From NCBI RefSeq assembly GCF_019973735.1, contig NZ_AP024463.1, forward strand, positions 1,550,001 through 1,614,000: DNA of 64,000 nt, in the 5' to 3' direction. The notes beneath the pieces are model-generated. The model had not been told where the DNA came from. It saw only the letters and a program-made list of their open reading frames with translations, and did not search any database. Both the position numbers and the translations under genes were made by a program. The stretch is from Arachnia rubra (GTDB lineage Bacteria > Actinomycetota > Actinomycetes > Propionibacteriales > Propionibacteriaceae). Below are positions 38,358-48,625 of the stretch, one piece after another. Positions within the stretch are counted from its first letter, which is position 1, and each line of letters opens with the position of its first letter.

Positions 38358-40142
38358 ATGTTGCGCACACACCATGCGGGTGAGCTGAGAGCCGCAGACG
38401 TGGGGGAAGAGGTGGTGCTCACCGGCTGGGTGGCGAAGCGCCGGGACCATGGCGGTGTGGCCTTCATCGATCTGAGGGACGCCTCCGGCATCGCCCAGGT
38501 CGTGGTCCGTGATGAGGTGCTGGCTTCCTCTGGCGCGCACGATCTGCGCAATGAGTTCTGCATCAAGGTGGCTGGTGTAGTCGAGCTCCGGCCTGAGGGA
38601 AACGCCAACCCTGACTTGCCTACAGGCGAGATCGAGGTGGCGATCTCTGAACTGGAGGTGCTCAACCCCTCCGCTGCGCTGCCCTTCCAGGTCGACGAAC
38701 GCGTCAGCGTCGGCGAGGAGGCACGCCTGAAGTACCGTTATCTTGACCTGCGGCGACCTGCGCCGGCAGCTGCTCTCCGCCTGCGTTCCAAGGTGAACCA
38801 GGCTGCCCGGAAGGTGCTCGGGGAGCGCGATTTCGTCGAGATCGAGACCCCGACCCTGACTCGTTCCACCCCGGAGGGGGCCCGTGACTTCCTGGTACCT
38901 GCCCGGCTCAGTCCTGGCTCCTGGTACGCGCTTCCGCAGAGTCCACAACTGTTCAAGCAGCTCCTCATGGCGGCGGGCATGGAACGCTACTACCAGATCG
39001 CCCGCTGCTACCGCGACGAGGACTTCCGCGCGGACCGGCAGCCGGAGTTCACCCAGCTCGACATCGAGATGAGCTTCGTCGATCAGGAGGACGTGATCGA
39101 ACTTGGGGAGGCCATCATCAAGGAGGTGTGGGCGCTCAAAGGGATCGAACTTCACACGCCCTTCCCCCGGCTGACCTTCGCCGAGGCGATGAACCGCTAC
39201 GGTTCCGATAAACCGGACCTGCGTTTCGACGTGGAGCTGACCGAGCTGACCGAGGTGTTCGCCGCTACCCAGTTCCGGGTGTTCAAAGCCCCCTATGTCG
39301 GTGCTGTGGTCATGCCGGGCGGCGCCTCGCAGCCGCGCCGTCAGTTCGATGCCTGGCAGGAGTGGGCGAAGCAGCGTGGTGCCAGGGGCCTGGCGTATGT
39401 CACAGTCTCAGACTCCGGGGAGCTGGGTGGGCCCGTCGCCAAGAACCTCTCCGCGATGGAGCTGGCCGCCCTGTCCGAGCGCACCGGTGCGAAGCCGGGG
39501 GACTGTATCTTCTTCGCAGCCGGGGAGCGCACCGCCTCTCAGAACCTGCTGGGCGCTGCACGCGCGGAGATCGCCCGCCGCTGCGGCCTGATTGACGAGA
39601 ATGAGTGGAGCTTCCTGTGGGTGGTTGACGCGCCCCTGTTCAAACCGGCCTCAGAGGCCAAGGCCGAGGGCGATGTCGCTGTCGGTGAGGGTGCCTGGAC
39701 CGCCGTTCACCATGCCTTCACATCACCCAAGCCAGAGTGGCTTGCTACTTTCGATGAGCATCCGGGGCAGGCGACGGCCTATGCCTACGACATGGTCTGC
39801 AACGGCAACGAGCTGGGTGGTGGGTCCATCCGTATCCATCGCCGTGACGTGCAGGAGCGGGTGTTCAAGGTGATGGGGATCACGCAGGAACAGGCGCAGG
39901 AGAAGTTCGGATTCCTGTTGGAGGCCTTTGCCTTCGGTGCACCGCCGCACGGCGGTATAGCGTTCGGCTGGGATCGGGTCGTTACCCTGCTCAGCGGCTC
40001 CGAGTCGATTCGTGAGGTCATCGCCTTCCCGAAGTCGGGAGGTGGCTATGACCCCTTAACTGCCGCGCCGGCACCGATCACTGCTCAGCAGCGCAAGGAG
40101 GCGGGAGTGGACTCGGTCCCGAAGGACAAGCTCCAGGCGTGA
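38358..40142 (+). CDS. aspS: Aspartyl-tRNA synthetase
   Basis: A class II synthetase of the bacterial type, 594 residues. The anticodon-binding OB fold is at the N-terminus ([21 protein letters not shown]). Motif 2 reads [20 protein letters not shown] and is followed by [10 protein letters not shown]. The bacterial GAD insertion domain lies at about 290-420, and motif 3 is in [17 protein letters not shown] 38358 follows GAGAGGA (38343-38349). Whether it is discriminating or also charges tRNA-Asn cannot be told here. Confidence 0.95.
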   Translation: MLRTHHAGELRAADVGEEVVLTGWVAKRRDHGGVAFIDLRDASGIAQVVVRDEVLASSGAHDLRNEFCIKVAGVVELRPEGNANPDLPTGEIEVAISELEVLNPSAALPFQVDERVSVGEEARLKYRYLDLRRPAPAAALRLRSKVNQAARKVLGERDFVEIETPTLTRSTPEGARDFLVPARLSPGSWYALPQSPQLFKQLLMAAGMERYYQIARCYRDEDFRADRQPEFTQLDIEMSFVDQEDVIELGEAIIKEVWALKGIELHTPFPRLTFAEAMNRYGSDKPDLRFDVELTELTEVFAATQFRVFKAPYVGAVVMPGGASQPRRQFDAWQEWAKQRGARGLAYVTVSDSGELGGPVAKNLSAMELAALSERTGAKPGDCIFFAAGERTASQNLLGAARAEIARRCGLIDENEWSFLWVVDAPLFKPASEAKAEGDVAVGEGAWTAVHHAFTSPKPEWLATFDEHPGQATAYAYDMVCNGNELGGGSIRIHRRDVQERVFKVMGITQEQAQEKFGFLLEAFAFGAPPHGGIAFGWDRVVTLLSGSESIREVIAFPKSGGGYDPLTAAPAPITAQQRKEAGVDSVPKDKLQA

Positions 40143-40172
40143 ATCCTGGGGCTGGGCAGCACCCAGAAACGG

Positions 40173-40206
40173 CAGTAGAGGAGGCTTCCCAGGGGCCTCT
40201 CTACTG
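40173..40206. terminator. Hairpin terminator between aspS and the convergent EamA gene
   Basis: CAGTAGA (40173-40179) pairs with TCTACTG (40200-40206), and after a one-base bulge GAGGC (40181-40185) pairs with GCCTC (40195-40199), giving a 12-bp stem with a 9-nt loop. It lies between convergent genes and abuts the EamA stop. Confidence 0.7.
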
Positions 40207-41076
40207 TCAGGCCTTGCCTGCTGCTTCCTGCCGCGCTGAGCTGAGGATGGACCCGGCGCTGGCCAGGATGACCAATGCCATGGCGAGTAGCTCCAGGACA
40301 CCCAGCTGTTCGCCCAGCAGCAGGAAGGCGACGAGTGCCGCCGCCGCCGGCTCAAGGCTCATCAGGATCCCGAAGGTAGCCTGCGACATTCGTTGCAGGG
40401 CCCGCATCTCCAAGGTGAATGGGATGGCAGAGCTCAGCAGTCCGAGCACCAGCCCCATGCCCCAGATGCCGGGGTCCAGAGCCCAGGAGTACTCACCGAA
40501 AACTATCGTCGTAAAGGCCATGGGCAGCAGCAGGAGGAGGGCGGCTATCCAGAATCCGACCGTCAAGCCGGAGAAACCCTCCCAGCGTGCACCGAGCATG
40601 GGTGTGAGCAGAATATAGACACCCCAGCAGGTGCCGGCCAGGAGCGCCAGCAGCACACCGACCGGGTCCAGCGGGGCGGGGCTGAAACCCAGGAGGGCCA
40701 CGCCCACGCCGGCCAGTACCACCCAGAGCAGGTCGCGCCTGTTCTTGGAAGTGATTGTTGCCACCGCCAACGGTCCCAGGAACTCGAATGTCACCGCCAT
40801 GCCCACGGGGATGCGCTGGATCGCCAGGTAGAAGATCGCGCTCATGCCTGTGAGCGACAGCCCATAGCCCAAGGCTGAGAGCCAATGCCCGCGGCTGCGG
40901 CCACGCAGGCGGGGACGGAAGACGATGCTCAGCAGGATCGCCGCGGACAGGATACGCAGCCAGGCGGCCACGTGGGGCGGCGTTGCGATGAACAGCCCCT
41001 TGGCCAGAGATGAACCGATCTGTACTGATGTGCTGGCAGTCAGCACTAGCAGGACAGGGGAGAGAGCCCGTTTCAT
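40207..41076 (-). CDS. EamA-family (RhtA-like) exporter
   Basis: The product has 289 residues with about ten helices in two EamA repeats. The second repeat begins near LLALLAGTCWGVYILLTPMLG, and LSSAIPFTLEMRALQRM is typical of RhtA-like threonine/homoserine exporters. ATG 41076 overlaps the stop of the upstream MFS gene by 4 bp, giving a two-gene exporter operon. A longer frame starting at 41439 is an artefact: its extra 121 residues are Arg/His/Pro-rich shadow of the MFS gene. Confidence 0.88.
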   Translation of the reverse strand: MKRALSPVLLVLTASTSVQIGSSLAKGLFIATPPHVAAWLRILSAAILLSIVFRPRLRGRSRGHWLSALGYGLSLTGMSAIFYLAIQRIPVGMAVTFEFLGPLAVATITSKNRRDLLWVVLAGVGVALLGFSPAPLDPVGVLLALLAGTCWGVYILLTPMLGARWEGFSGLTVGFWIAALLLLLPMAFTTIVFGEYSWALDPGIWGMGLVLGLLSSAIPFTLEMRALQRMSQATFGILMSLEPAAAALVAFLLLGEQLGVLELLAMALVILASAGSILSSARQEAAGKA

Positions 41077-42293
41077 AGCGCGAACTCTATGTGCTTCGGA
41101 CGTGCGATTAGCCACAGGCAGAGCGTCGAAGCTGTGGCACAGGCCAGCATCGAGATCGCCATGGGCGCAGCGGAGGCCAGCTCGAACTGGCCGATGACAG
41201 GGCCAACCACGGCCGCCAGGGTCATGTTCAGGGCGCCCATCAGGGAGGCGGCGACACCGGAGTCGGTGCGGTGGTTTTGCAACGCCAGCACCTGGCCTGC
41301 CGGCATGCACGATCCGAAGGTGAGGGTGTAGGCGAACATGGCTGGGATGAGGGGGATATGACCAACTCGCAAGGCGTCGAGTCCCAGCAGGGCCAGGGAT
41401 GCGGCGATCATTCCCGCGGTACCTGCTACAAGGACCCATTGCGGCCCGAAGCGGGTGGCCAGGCGGCTTCCGGACTGGACCCCTGCGAAGACCCCCACGG
41501 AGCAGATGGCGAACACCAGGCCGAACTCGGTTTCGCGCAGTCCGAAGGTCTCCTGCAGGAGCAGCGACGAGGTGGAGATGTAGGAGAACAGGCCGGCGAA
41601 GGCAAAGGAGGAGGTGAGCCAGACACCGACGAACATCCGGTCACCCAGCACACGGCGGTAGGCGGCCAGCAGCGGGGCGAGACCACCTGCGGTGCGCTCG
41701 CTGAGTGGGCGGGTCTCGATGATCAGCAGCCAAATCAGCAACAGTAGGACCGTCCCGTATGAGGCGAGCGCCCAGAAGACCCCGCGCCAGTTCATGACCG
41801 TCACCATCCAGGAGCCGACCAGCGGGGCGATGATGGGCGCCAGGCCGTTGATGAGTGCCAGCCGGGAGAGCATCACGACCAGTCGTCGCCCTGAGAAGAG
41901 GTCCCGGGCCATGGCCATCGATACCACGGCGCCGCCAGCGGCCCCGATGCCCTGTAGCGCGCGCATCACGGTGAGGAAGGTGACGTCGGGTGCGACCGCC
42001 ACGAGTACCGAAGAGACCACGTGCAGGGTGGCAGCCACGACCAGCGGGATCCGACGTCCCACGCGATCACTCAAGGGGCCGACGACAAGCTGTCCCAGGG
42101 CAAAACCGATGGTGGTGGCGGACAGGGTCACCTGCACCTGGGAGTCGGTGATTCCCAGGTCGGATTTGAGGGCCGGGAAGGTGGGCAGGTACAGGTCTAT
42201 GGTGAAGGGGCCAAGACCGGTCAGCAGGCCGAGCGTGACGATGGTCGCCACTCTTCGGCGCACGCTGAACTGGTCTCCGAGTGGTTGTGGCAT
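41073..42293 (-). CDS. Bcr/CflA-type multidrug efflux MFS transporter
   Basis: The product has 406 residues with 12 predicted helices. The first-helix signature GPFTIDLYLPTFPAL is typical of the Bcr/CflA subfamily. The MFS motif A loop is GPLSDRVGRR and the helix 4 region is MRALQGIGAAGGAVVSMAMARD. It likely exports drugs or small metabolites in exchange for protons. It is divergent from rarA, with 80 bp between. Confidence 0.9.
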   Translation of the reverse strand: MPQPLGDQFSVRRRVATIVTLGLLTGLGPFTIDLYLPTFPALKSDLGITDSQVQVTLSATTIGFALGQLVVGPLSDRVGRRIPLVVAATLHVVSSVLVAVAPDVTFLTVMRALQGIGAAGGAVVSMAMARDLFSGRRLVVMLSRLALINGLAPIIAPLVGSWMVTVMNWRGVFWALASYGTVLLLLIWLLIIETRPLSERTAGGLAPLLAAYRRVLGDRMFVGVWLTSSFAFAGLFSYISTSSLLLQETFGLRETEFGLVFAICSVGVFAGVQSGSRLATRFGPQWVLVAGTAGMIAASLALLGLDALRVGHIPLIPAMFAYTLTFGSCMPAGQVLALQNHRTDSGVAASLMGALNMTLAAVVGPVIGQFELASAAPMAISMLACATASTLCLWLIARPKHIEFAL

Positions 42294-42361
42294 GCGAACT
42301 CCGCTGAATGCAGGGTGTCAAGAGCAAGCAAATGATACGGCAGGACTCCTGCGTCTGAGGC

Positions 42362-42367
42362 TAGGCT
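42362..42367 (+). promoter_or_regulatory. Candidate leaderless -10 box for rarA
   Basis: TAGGCT ends exactly 6 nt before GTG 42374 and there is no Shine-Dalgarno. Confidence 0.45.
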
Positions 42368-42373
42368 GAAACA

Positions 42374-43720
42374 GTGAGTCCTGACCTGTTCGGCAATCCC
42401 GACCCCGTCCCTGCCAGAGGGGGCGGTTCGCTGGGGGATGCGCGTGGTGACAGCGCCCCACTGGCGGTGAGGATGCGTCCTGCGAACCTGGACGAACTCG
42501 TCGGGCAGCAGCATCTGCTCGGGCCAGGCGCGCCGCTGCGGCGGCTGGTCGCTGGACAGCCCATGAGCGTTTTCCTGTGGGGGCCGCCTGGGGTGGGCAA
42601 GACCACCCTTGCATCCATAGTCTCCCGTGCTTCGGGTGCCCGTTTTGTCGAGTTGTCGGCGGTCACCGCGGGGGTCAAGGAACTACGCGGTGAACTCGAT
42701 GCGGCCCGGCGAGAGCTGGAGCGGGGCAGGTCGACGGTGTTGTTCATCGACGAGGTGCACCGTTTCTCCAAGACCCAGCAGGACGCCCTGCTACCTGCGG
42801 TCGAGAACCGGATCGTCACCCTGATAGCTGCGACCACGGAGAATCCCAGCTTCTCCGTCATCTCCCCGCTGCTCTCGCGTTCTCTGCTCCTCAGGCTCCA
42901 GCCGCTGACTGACGCCGACATCACAGGCCTGATCTCCCGCGCCCTGGGCGATGAGAGGGGCCTGGCGGGAGCCGTGAGCCTCGATGATGCCGCCCGGGAC
43001 GACGTGGTGCGTCTCGCCGGCGGTGACGCCCGGCGCGCGCTGACCTACCTGGAGGAGGCGGCAGCCTCCGCCGCCGCCCTCGGCGAGACACGGATAACCA
43101 CAGAGGTGCTCTCCCACGCGGTGGACCGGGCCACAGTCCGCTATGACCGAGATGGCGACCAGCATTACGACGTGATCTCGGCCTTCATCAAATCCATACG
43201 GGGCTCAGATGTCGATGCCGCTCTGCACTACCTGGCTCGGATGCTGGAGGCGGGGGAGGATCCTCGATTCATCGCCCGGCGCCTGATGATCTCGGCCAGC
43301 GAGGACGTCGGTATGGCCGCATCGGGGGTTCTGAGCACCTGCGTCGCCGCGGCTCAGGCGGTGCAGCTGCTCGGGATGCCCGAGGCCCGCATCACGCTCG
43401 CACACGCGACGGTGGCCGCCGCCTCGGCCCCGAAGTCCAATGCCGCCTACATGGCTTTGGAACGGGCCCTGACAGATGTCCGCAACGGCCGGGGAGGAGC
43501 CGTCCCGGCGCACCTGCGTGACTCCCACTACTCGGGCGCCAAGGCGCTCGGGCACGGCGAGGGGTATGTCTACCCCCATGATCTGCCCTCTGGGGTGGCT
43601 CCGCAGCAGTATCTTCCCGATGACCTGGCACAGGCCAGCTACTACCAGCCGACCGGCCATGGGGCGGAAGCAGCCATTTCCGAGCGCCTGGCATCGGTGA
43701 GGAAGTTGCTGGGTCGCTGA
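42374..43720 (+). CDS. rarA: Replication-associated recombination ATPase RarA (MgsA)
   Basis: A AAA+ ATPase acting at stalled forks, 448 residues. Walker [10 protein letters not shown] is at 70-78, Walker [13 protein letters not shown] follows, and sensor 1 is [13 protein letters not shown]. The C-terminal tetramerisation region contains [25 protein letters not shown] and the [23 protein letters not shown] signature. In actinobacteria it usually precedes alaS with small membrane proteins between, as here. Confidence 0.94.
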   Translation: MSPDLFGNPDPVPARGGGSLGDARGDSAPLAVRMRPANLDELVGQQHLLGPGAPLRRLVAGQPMSVFLWGPPGVGKTTLASIVSRASGARFVELSAVTAGVKELRGELDAARRELERGRSTVLFIDEVHRFSKTQQDALLPAVENRIVTLIAATTENPSFSVISPLLSRSLLLRLQPLTDADITGLISRALGDERGLAGAVSLDDAARDDVVRLAGGDARRALTYLEEAAASAAALGETRITTEVLSHAVDRATVRYDRDGDQHYDVISAFIKSIRGSDVDAALHYLARMLEAGEDPRFIARRLMISASEDVGMAASGVLSTCVAAAQAVQLLGMPEARITLAHATVAAASAPKSNAAYMALERALTDVRNGRGGAVPAHLRDSHYSGAKALGHGEGYVYPHDLPSGVAPQQYLPDDLAQASYYQPTGHGAEAAISERLASVRKLLGR

Positions 43721-43774
43721 GAGGTCAGGTCGGCTAGAGTTACGGCGATACTTCGATGAAGGAGGCGACCTCAA

Positions 43775-44146
43775 ATGTCCGTCGGTGAGTTGGCAGGTCT
43801 GCTTGCAGCCATCGCCCTCTGCGTTCTCGTGGCCCTGGCGGCTGTCCCTTTGATCAAGGCCGGCCGGGCTCTCGACGAGGTGCGCATCGCGGTGCGGGAC
43901 CTGGGACACCACTCGGTGCCTGTCCTGCTGGAGTTGAAAGGCACTGTCGAGAACACCAACGAAGAGCTGGCGAAGCTTTCGGCCGTGACCGAGGACGTCG
44001 CCCGGGTCTCCGGACATGCCACTGTTGTCAGCGAACACGCCGCTAACCTGTCGCAGTTGTTTGCGGCGACGCTGGGCGGCCCCCTGGTGCGTGGCGCCGC
44101 GATCGCCCACGGTCTGCGGACAGCTTTGAAAGGGCGTAAGAAGTGA
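43775..44146 (+). CDS. DUF948 membrane protein
   Basis: The product has 123 residues, with one N-terminal helix (about 7-27, GLLAAIALCVLVALAAVPLI) and a helical, coiled-coil-prone body (NTNEELAKLSAVTEDVARVS). It matches DUF948 proteins found before alaS in actinobacteria. Function unknown. GAAGGAGGC (43757-43765) precedes ATG 43775. It overlaps the next gene by 4 bp. Confidence 0.85.
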   Translation: MSVGELAGLLAAIALCVLVALAAVPLIKAGRALDEVRIAVRDLGHHSVPVLLELKGTVENTNEELAKLSAVTEDVARVSGHATVVSEHAANLSQLFAATLGGPLVRGAAIAHGLRTALKGRKK

Positions 44147-44373
44147 GGCGCTTGTTCTGGATCCTTGTCGGCGCTGGAATAGCCGTCGCACTGGTGCTGC
44201 GCGGCCGGGTATGGCTGCACCGCCTCACACCCAAGGGGGTCGCTGAGCAGGTCGAGGCGTCAGGGCAGAAAGCCGCCAACCGTCTCAGCGAGTTCTACGC
44301 CACCTTCACCACAGCCATGCGGGAGAAGGAAACCGAGCTGCGTGAGGAACTTGACATGCCCAGGAACGCTTGA
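44143..44373 (+). CDS. Small membrane protein (DUF6167-like)
   Basis: The product has 76 residues. An N-terminal helix (about 4-20, LFWILVGAGIAVALVLR) is followed by a basic stretch and a charged helical tail. GTG 44143 overlaps the DUF948 stop by 4 bp. Position and form match the second small membrane gene found before alaS in other actinobacteria. Function unknown. Confidence 0.8.
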   Translation: MRRLFWILVGAGIAVALVLRGRVWLHRLTPKGVAEQVEASGQKAANRLSEFYATFTTAMREKETELREELDMPRNA

Positions 44374-44401
44374 ATAAGCCTGAGATCAAGGAACACGATT
44401 G

Positions 44402-47056
44402 ATGAAAACCTCCGAGATCCGGAGCCGGTTCATAGAGTACTTCGCCCGTCACGGACACACTCCCGTGCCGAGTGCATCGCTCCTCTACAACGACCCCACC
44501 CTGCTGTTCGTCAATGCCGGGATGGTGCCATTCAAGCCCTATTTCATGGGAGAGGAGCCCACTCCCTACCGCCGAGCGGCCTCCGTCCAGAAGTGCGTTC
44601 GCACCCTGGACATCGAGGATGTCGGCAAGACTACGCGGCACGGCACGTTCTTCCAGATGATGGGGAACTTCTCGTTCGGCGACTATTTCAAAGAAGGGGC
44701 CATCAACTACGCCTGGGAGCTGGTAACCGGCGATGTCCACAGCGGTGGCCTTGGCTTCAGCCCTGACCGGGTATGGGTGACTGCCTTGCACGGCGATGAG
44801 GAGACCATCGCGTTGTGGCGTAAGACGGGGATCTCCCGTGATCACATCCAGCAGCGCGGCCTCAAGGACAACTACTGGCACATGGGGATTCCCGGGCCGG
44901 GGGGGCCTTGTTCCGAGATCTACATCGACCGTGGACCCGAGTTCGGGCCTGATGGCGGTCCAGAGGCCGATGAAGACCGTTTCCTCGAGATCTGGAACCT
45001 GGTGTTCCAGCAGGAGGAGATCACCAATGTCACCGCCAAGGACCGGTTCGATGTCGTGAGGCCACTGGCCACCCGGAACATCGACACCGGCAGCGGGCTG
45101 GAACGCATCGCCTACCTGCTTCAGGGCGTCGCGAACATGTATGAAACCGACGAGGTTTACCCCGTGATCGCCAAGGTGGCGGAGCTCTCAGGACGCAACT
45201 ATGGCGCCAGCCCCGATGACGACGTGCGTTTCAGGGTGGTGGCGGATCACATCCGCTCCTCGCTGATGCTGATGACCGACGGTGTCACCCCCGGCAACGA
45301 GGCCCGGGGTTATGTTCTGCGCCGCCTACTGAGGCGCTCCATCCGCGCCATGCGGCTGCTGGGGGTCGATGCTCCAGTGCTGGGTGAGCTACTGCCGGTC
45401 AGCCGTGATGTGATGAGCGTCTCCTACCCTGAGATCAATGAATCCTGGGCGAGGATCGCCGAGGTCAGCGAACACGAGGAGAGCACGTTCCGGCGCACAC
45501 TTTCCGCCGGGACGCAGATCTTCGACCTGGCCGTGAGCCGGGCACGGGAATCAGGGGCCAGGGAACTGCCCGGTGACGAGGCATTCCAGCTGCACGACAC
45601 CTACGGTTTCCCCATCGACCTGACCCTCGAGATGGCCTCCGAGGCTGGGCTGGGGGTGGATCGTGCCCGCTTCACCGAGTTGATGCTGCAGCAGAGGGAA
45701 CGAGCCCGCGCCGACGCCAGGGCGAAGAAGGGCGGTGCCACGAGTCTCGAGGCCTACAAGGGACTTCGGGAAAAACACGAGACCCCCTTCGTCGGCTACC
45801 AGGAGCTTGAGCATGACACGGCGGTCGCCGGCATCATCGCCGATGGCCAGCTGGTCACCTCCGCCACCGATGGTCAGGAGGTGGAGCTGGTGCTGGCCGA
45901 GACCCCTTTCTACGCCGAGGCCGGCGGCCAGGACGCTGATCACGGCAGGATCACCGGAGACGGCTGGTCCGCGGAAGTGCTGGACGTCCAGCGTCCCGTG
46001 CCGGGCCTGATCGTGCACCGGGTCCAGCTGCTGGGCGAGGTCGGTGACGGAGCCGCTGCCCGGGCTGCTGTGGATCCGGCAGCACGGCATGCCGCCTCGC
46101 AGGCGCACACCGCCACTCACATTGTTCACGCCGCGCTGCGTGAGCTCGTGGGACCGACAGCAACTCAGGCTGGCTCGTACAACAAGCCTGGTTACCTGCG
46201 GTTCGACTACTCGGCGACTCAGGGCATGAGTGAGGCGCTGCGACTGGAGATCGAGCAGCGGGCGAATCAGGCCATCCGCGACGCATTCGATGTGACCGCA
46301 AGCCAGATGCCGCTGGAGGACGCCAAGGCCCTGGGGGCTATGGCCATGTTCGGTGAGAAGTATCCGCCGGTGGTGCGCATGGTGGAGCTCGCGGGGCCCT
46401 GGTCGCGGGAGCTGTGTGGTGGCACGCACGTCGCGAACACGGCCCAGATTGGGGTGCTGAACCTTCTCAGTGAGTCCTCCATCGGCTCTGGGGTGCGTCG
46501 TGTGGAGGCTCTGGTAGCCCAAGACGCCTTCGAGCGTTTCGCCGCGGAACGGGCGCTCGTAGCGGCATTGAGCGACAGCCTCCGGGTGCAGCCAGAGCAG
46601 CTGGCGGAGCGAGTGGACAAGCTGCTGGCCCAGCTGAAGGCGGCGGAGAAACAGATCGCGGCGCTCCAGGCGGAGAAGCTGCTGGCCCGCTCCGATGAGC
46701 TGGCCGCCACCGCTCGCCCGGTGGGGGACGTGAGACTGGTTGCCGTCTCCCTACCAGGCATTGCCGGCGGGGATCTCCGCACCCTGGCCCTCGACATCAG
46801 GGAACGTCTCGGTACCGGAGCCGCTGTCGTGGCGCTGTTCGGTGGCTCTGGCGGCAAAGCCGCAGGCGTGGTCGCCACCAATGCCGCGGCTCGTGAGCTT
46901 GGTGTCAGAGCGGGACAACTGATATCGGTCGCCTGCCAGGCCATGGGTGGCAAGGGTGGCGGCAAAGACGACCTGGCGCAGGGCGGCGGCTCCGACCCGG
47001 ACGCGGCTCCGAAGGCCATTGCCGCGGTCGAGGAGGCGCTGGCAGGCCGTGGCTGA
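44402..47056 (+). CDS. alaS: Alanyl-tRNA synthetase
   Basis: The product has 884 residues. The catalytic domain opens MKTSEIRSRFIEYFARHGH and has motif 2 residues in VRTLDIEDVGKTTRHGTFFQ. The editing domain has HTATHIVHAAL and CGGTH, the two zinc/deacylation motifs. A coiled coil (AEQLAERVDKLLAQLKAAEKQ) and the C-Ala domain follow. ATG 44402 follows AAGGAA; a TTG at 44399 is less likely. The C-terminus overlaps ruvX by 8 bp. Confidence 0.95.
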   Translation: MKTSEIRSRFIEYFARHGHTPVPSASLLYNDPTLLFVNAGMVPFKPYFMGEEPTPYRRAASVQKCVRTLDIEDVGKTTRHGTFFQMMGNFSFGDYFKEGAINYAWELVTGDVHSGGLGFSPDRVWVTALHGDEETIALWRKTGISRDHIQQRGLKDNYWHMGIPGPGGPCSEIYIDRGPEFGPDGGPEADEDRFLEIWNLVFQQEEITNVTAKDRFDVVRPLATRNIDTGSGLERIAYLLQGVANMYETDEVYPVIAKVAELSGRNYGASPDDDVRFRVVADHIRSSLMLMTDGVTPGNEARGYVLRRLLRRSIRAMRLLGVDAPVLGELLPVSRDVMSVSYPEINESWARIAEVSEHEESTFRRTLSAGTQIFDLAVSRARESGARELPGDEAFQLHDTYGFPIDLTLEMASEAGLGVDRARFTELMLQQRERARADARAKKGGATSLEAYKGLREKHETPFVGYQELEHDTAVAGIIADGQLVTSATDGQEVELVLAETPFYAEAGGQDADHGRITGDGWSAEVLDVQRPVPGLIVHRVQLLGEVGDGAAARAAVDPAARHAASQAHTATHIVHAALRELVGPTATQAGSYNKPGYLRFDYSATQGMSEALRLEIEQRANQAIRDAFDVTASQMPLEDAKALGAMAMFGEKYPPVVRMVELAGPWSRELCGGTHVANTAQIGVLNLLSESSIGSGVRRVEALVAQDAFERFAAERALVAALSDSLRVQPEQLAERVDKLLAQLKAAEKQIAALQAEKLLARSDELAATARPVGDVRLVAVSLPGIAGGDLRTLALDIRERLGTGAAVVALFGGSGGKAAGVVATNAAARELGVRAGQLISVACQAMGGKGGGKDDLAQGGGSDPDAAPKAIAAVEEALAGRG

Positions 47057-47510
47057 ACTGGGACGTCTTGGGATCGACTGGGGCAAGGCGAGGATAGGTG
47101 TCGCGGCAAGCAATCCGGGTACCTGTCTGGCCTATCCCGTCGAGACCGTCGCTGTGAACGGGTCCGAGCTGAGGCGCCTGAAAGAGCTGATAGCTGAGCA
47201 TGAGCCGGAGCTGGTCTATGTGGGACTGCCCCTGACCCTGTCAGGCGAGCGCTCCTTCGCCACCCAGTTCGTGATCGAGAGGGCATCTGCGCTTGCGGCT
47301 GCAGTGCCGGATGTGGCGTTCCGGCTGGTAGATGAGAGAATGAGCACCGCGAGGGCCTCGCGTAGTCTGGGGGGAGCAGGCCGTAATTCCCGGCAGCAGC
47401 GGCGGATCATAGATCAGGCAGCTGCCGTCGAAATCCTGCAGCGCGCGCTGGATCTTGAGACAGCATCCGGCCTGGCTGCTGGAGAACAACTGCAACAGGA
47501 GGACCTTTGA
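47049..47510 (+). CDS. ruvX: Putative Holliday junction resolvase / RNase RuvX (YqgF)
   Basis: An RNase H-fold protein of 153 residues from GTG 47049. Motifs are LGIDWGKARIGVAASN, VYVGLPLTLSGERS and RLVDERMSTARASRSL, and the C-terminal Asp in RRIIDQAAAVEILQRAL. It is implicated in rRNA maturation. The frame is open further upstream inside alaS, but GTG 47049 gives the family start and lies about 10 nt after GAGGAGG. It overlaps mltG by 4 bp. Confidence 0.92.
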   Translation: MAELGRLGIDWGKARIGVAASNPGTCLAYPVETVAVNGSELRRLKELIAEHEPELVYVGLPLTLSGERSFATQFVIERASALAAAVPDVAFRLVDERMSTARASRSLGGAGRNSRQQRRIIDQAAAVEILQRALDLETASGLAAGEQLQQEDL

Positions 47511-48625
47511 GCCCCACCTTCGTCGACAACGACGGCCAGCCGGACTGGCGCAAGATCGGCTATCACGCTCGCAGCGGATTCGCTGTTCTGCTGTCGCTGA
47601 TCGTGCTTGTGGGTGGCGGCTGGTTTGTCGTGGACAAAGCGCATGATGCTTGGATTGAGTGGCGCACCGAGGCTGACTACATGGGCGATGGGAAAGACGA
47701 GGTCATCGTTGTTATCCCGCAGGACGCCAGCGTCAAGCAGATCGGTGACCTCCTGGTGCAGAAGGGCGTCATCAAAGCCGCTCGCACCTTCCGCTCGGTT
47801 GCGGCACGCCAGCCGGAATCCGCGGCAAAACTCCAGGCGGGACGTTTCCGCCTGCGTGCTGAGTTGCCGGCGGAGACTGCCCTGAGAATGCTGCTGGATC
47901 CCGCTAACAAGGTCGCGTTGAAGGTGACGATCCCCGAGGGCCGGGTCAAGACGCAGCAATGGGAGATCCTCACCAAGGAACTGGGACTCACCGAAGAACA
48001 GCTCGCCGAGGCGGCGAAATCCTCGGAGCTGGGGTTGCCCAGCTGGGCAAACGGCAATGTCGAGGGCTTCCTGTTCCCGGAGACCTACGAGGTCGCCGAA
48101 CCGGTGACCGCGCTCGGGGTGCTGAAGCAACAGGTGGAGCAATTCAACAAGGTCGCAGGTGCTGTCAGCCTGGAGGCGCGTGCGAAACAGGCGGGACGCA
48201 ACCCCTACGATGTGCTGATCGTCGCATCCATCGTGGAGAAGGAGGCCGCGCGCCCGGAGGACCGCCCCATGGTCGCGCAGGTCATCTACAACCGCCTTGC
48301 CAAGAAGGACATGAAGCTGGAACTCGACTCCACGGTGCACTATGCGATCAATCAGTTCGACCGCGTCACCACGACGGAGGAGGACCGGGCCGTGGATTCG
48401 CCCTACAACACCTACGCCAAGCTGGGGCTGCCACCCACCCCGATCTCGAATCCCGGTCAGTCCGCCATCGAGGCCGCGCTAGCTCCAAGTGCGCACGAAT
48501 ACCTGTACTTCACCGCCGTCGACCTCGACACCGGGGAGACCCGCTACTCAGTGGATTCGGCTGGTCATCTGGAGAATGTGAAACTCTTCCAGGAGTGGTG
48601 CCAGTCTCATCAGGGACGCTGCTGA
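47507..48625 (+). CDS. mltG: Endolytic murein transglycosylase MltG (YceG-like)
   Basis: The product has 372 residues. A short cytosolic start is followed by one helix at about 26-43, a LysM-like region (VVIPQDASVKQIGDLL) and the YceG catalytic domain with the conserved Glu in VASIVEKEAARPEDR. It probably cleaves nascent peptidoglycan strands outside the membrane. The start is TTG 47507, overlapping the ruvX stop by 4 bp, with AGGAGG 4-5 nt upstream. Confidence 0.92.
   Translation: MSPTFVDNDGQPDWRKIGYHARSGFAVLLSLIVLVGGGWFVVDKAHDAWIEWRTEADYMGDGKDEVIVVIPQDASVKQIGDLLVQKGVIKAARTFRSVAARQPESAAKLQAGRFRLRAELPAETALRMLLDPANKVALKVTIPEGRVKTQQWEILTKELGLTEEQLAEAAKSSELGLPSWANGNVEGFLFPETYEVAEPVTALGVLKQQVEQFNKVAGAVSLEARAKQAGRNPYDVLIVASIVEKEAARPEDRPMVAQVIYNRLAKKDMKLELDSTVHYAINQFDRVTTTEEDRAVDSPYNTYAKLGLPPTPISNPGQSAIEAALAPSAHEYLYFTAVDLDTGETRYSVDSAGHLENVKLFQEWCQSHQGRC

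Noticed and set aside
41077..41439. N-terminal 121-residue extension of the EamA exporter
   Set aside because: The extension is Arg/His/Pro-rich antisense-type sequence within the MFS gene. ATG 41076 overlaps the MFS stop and starts at the first membrane helix.
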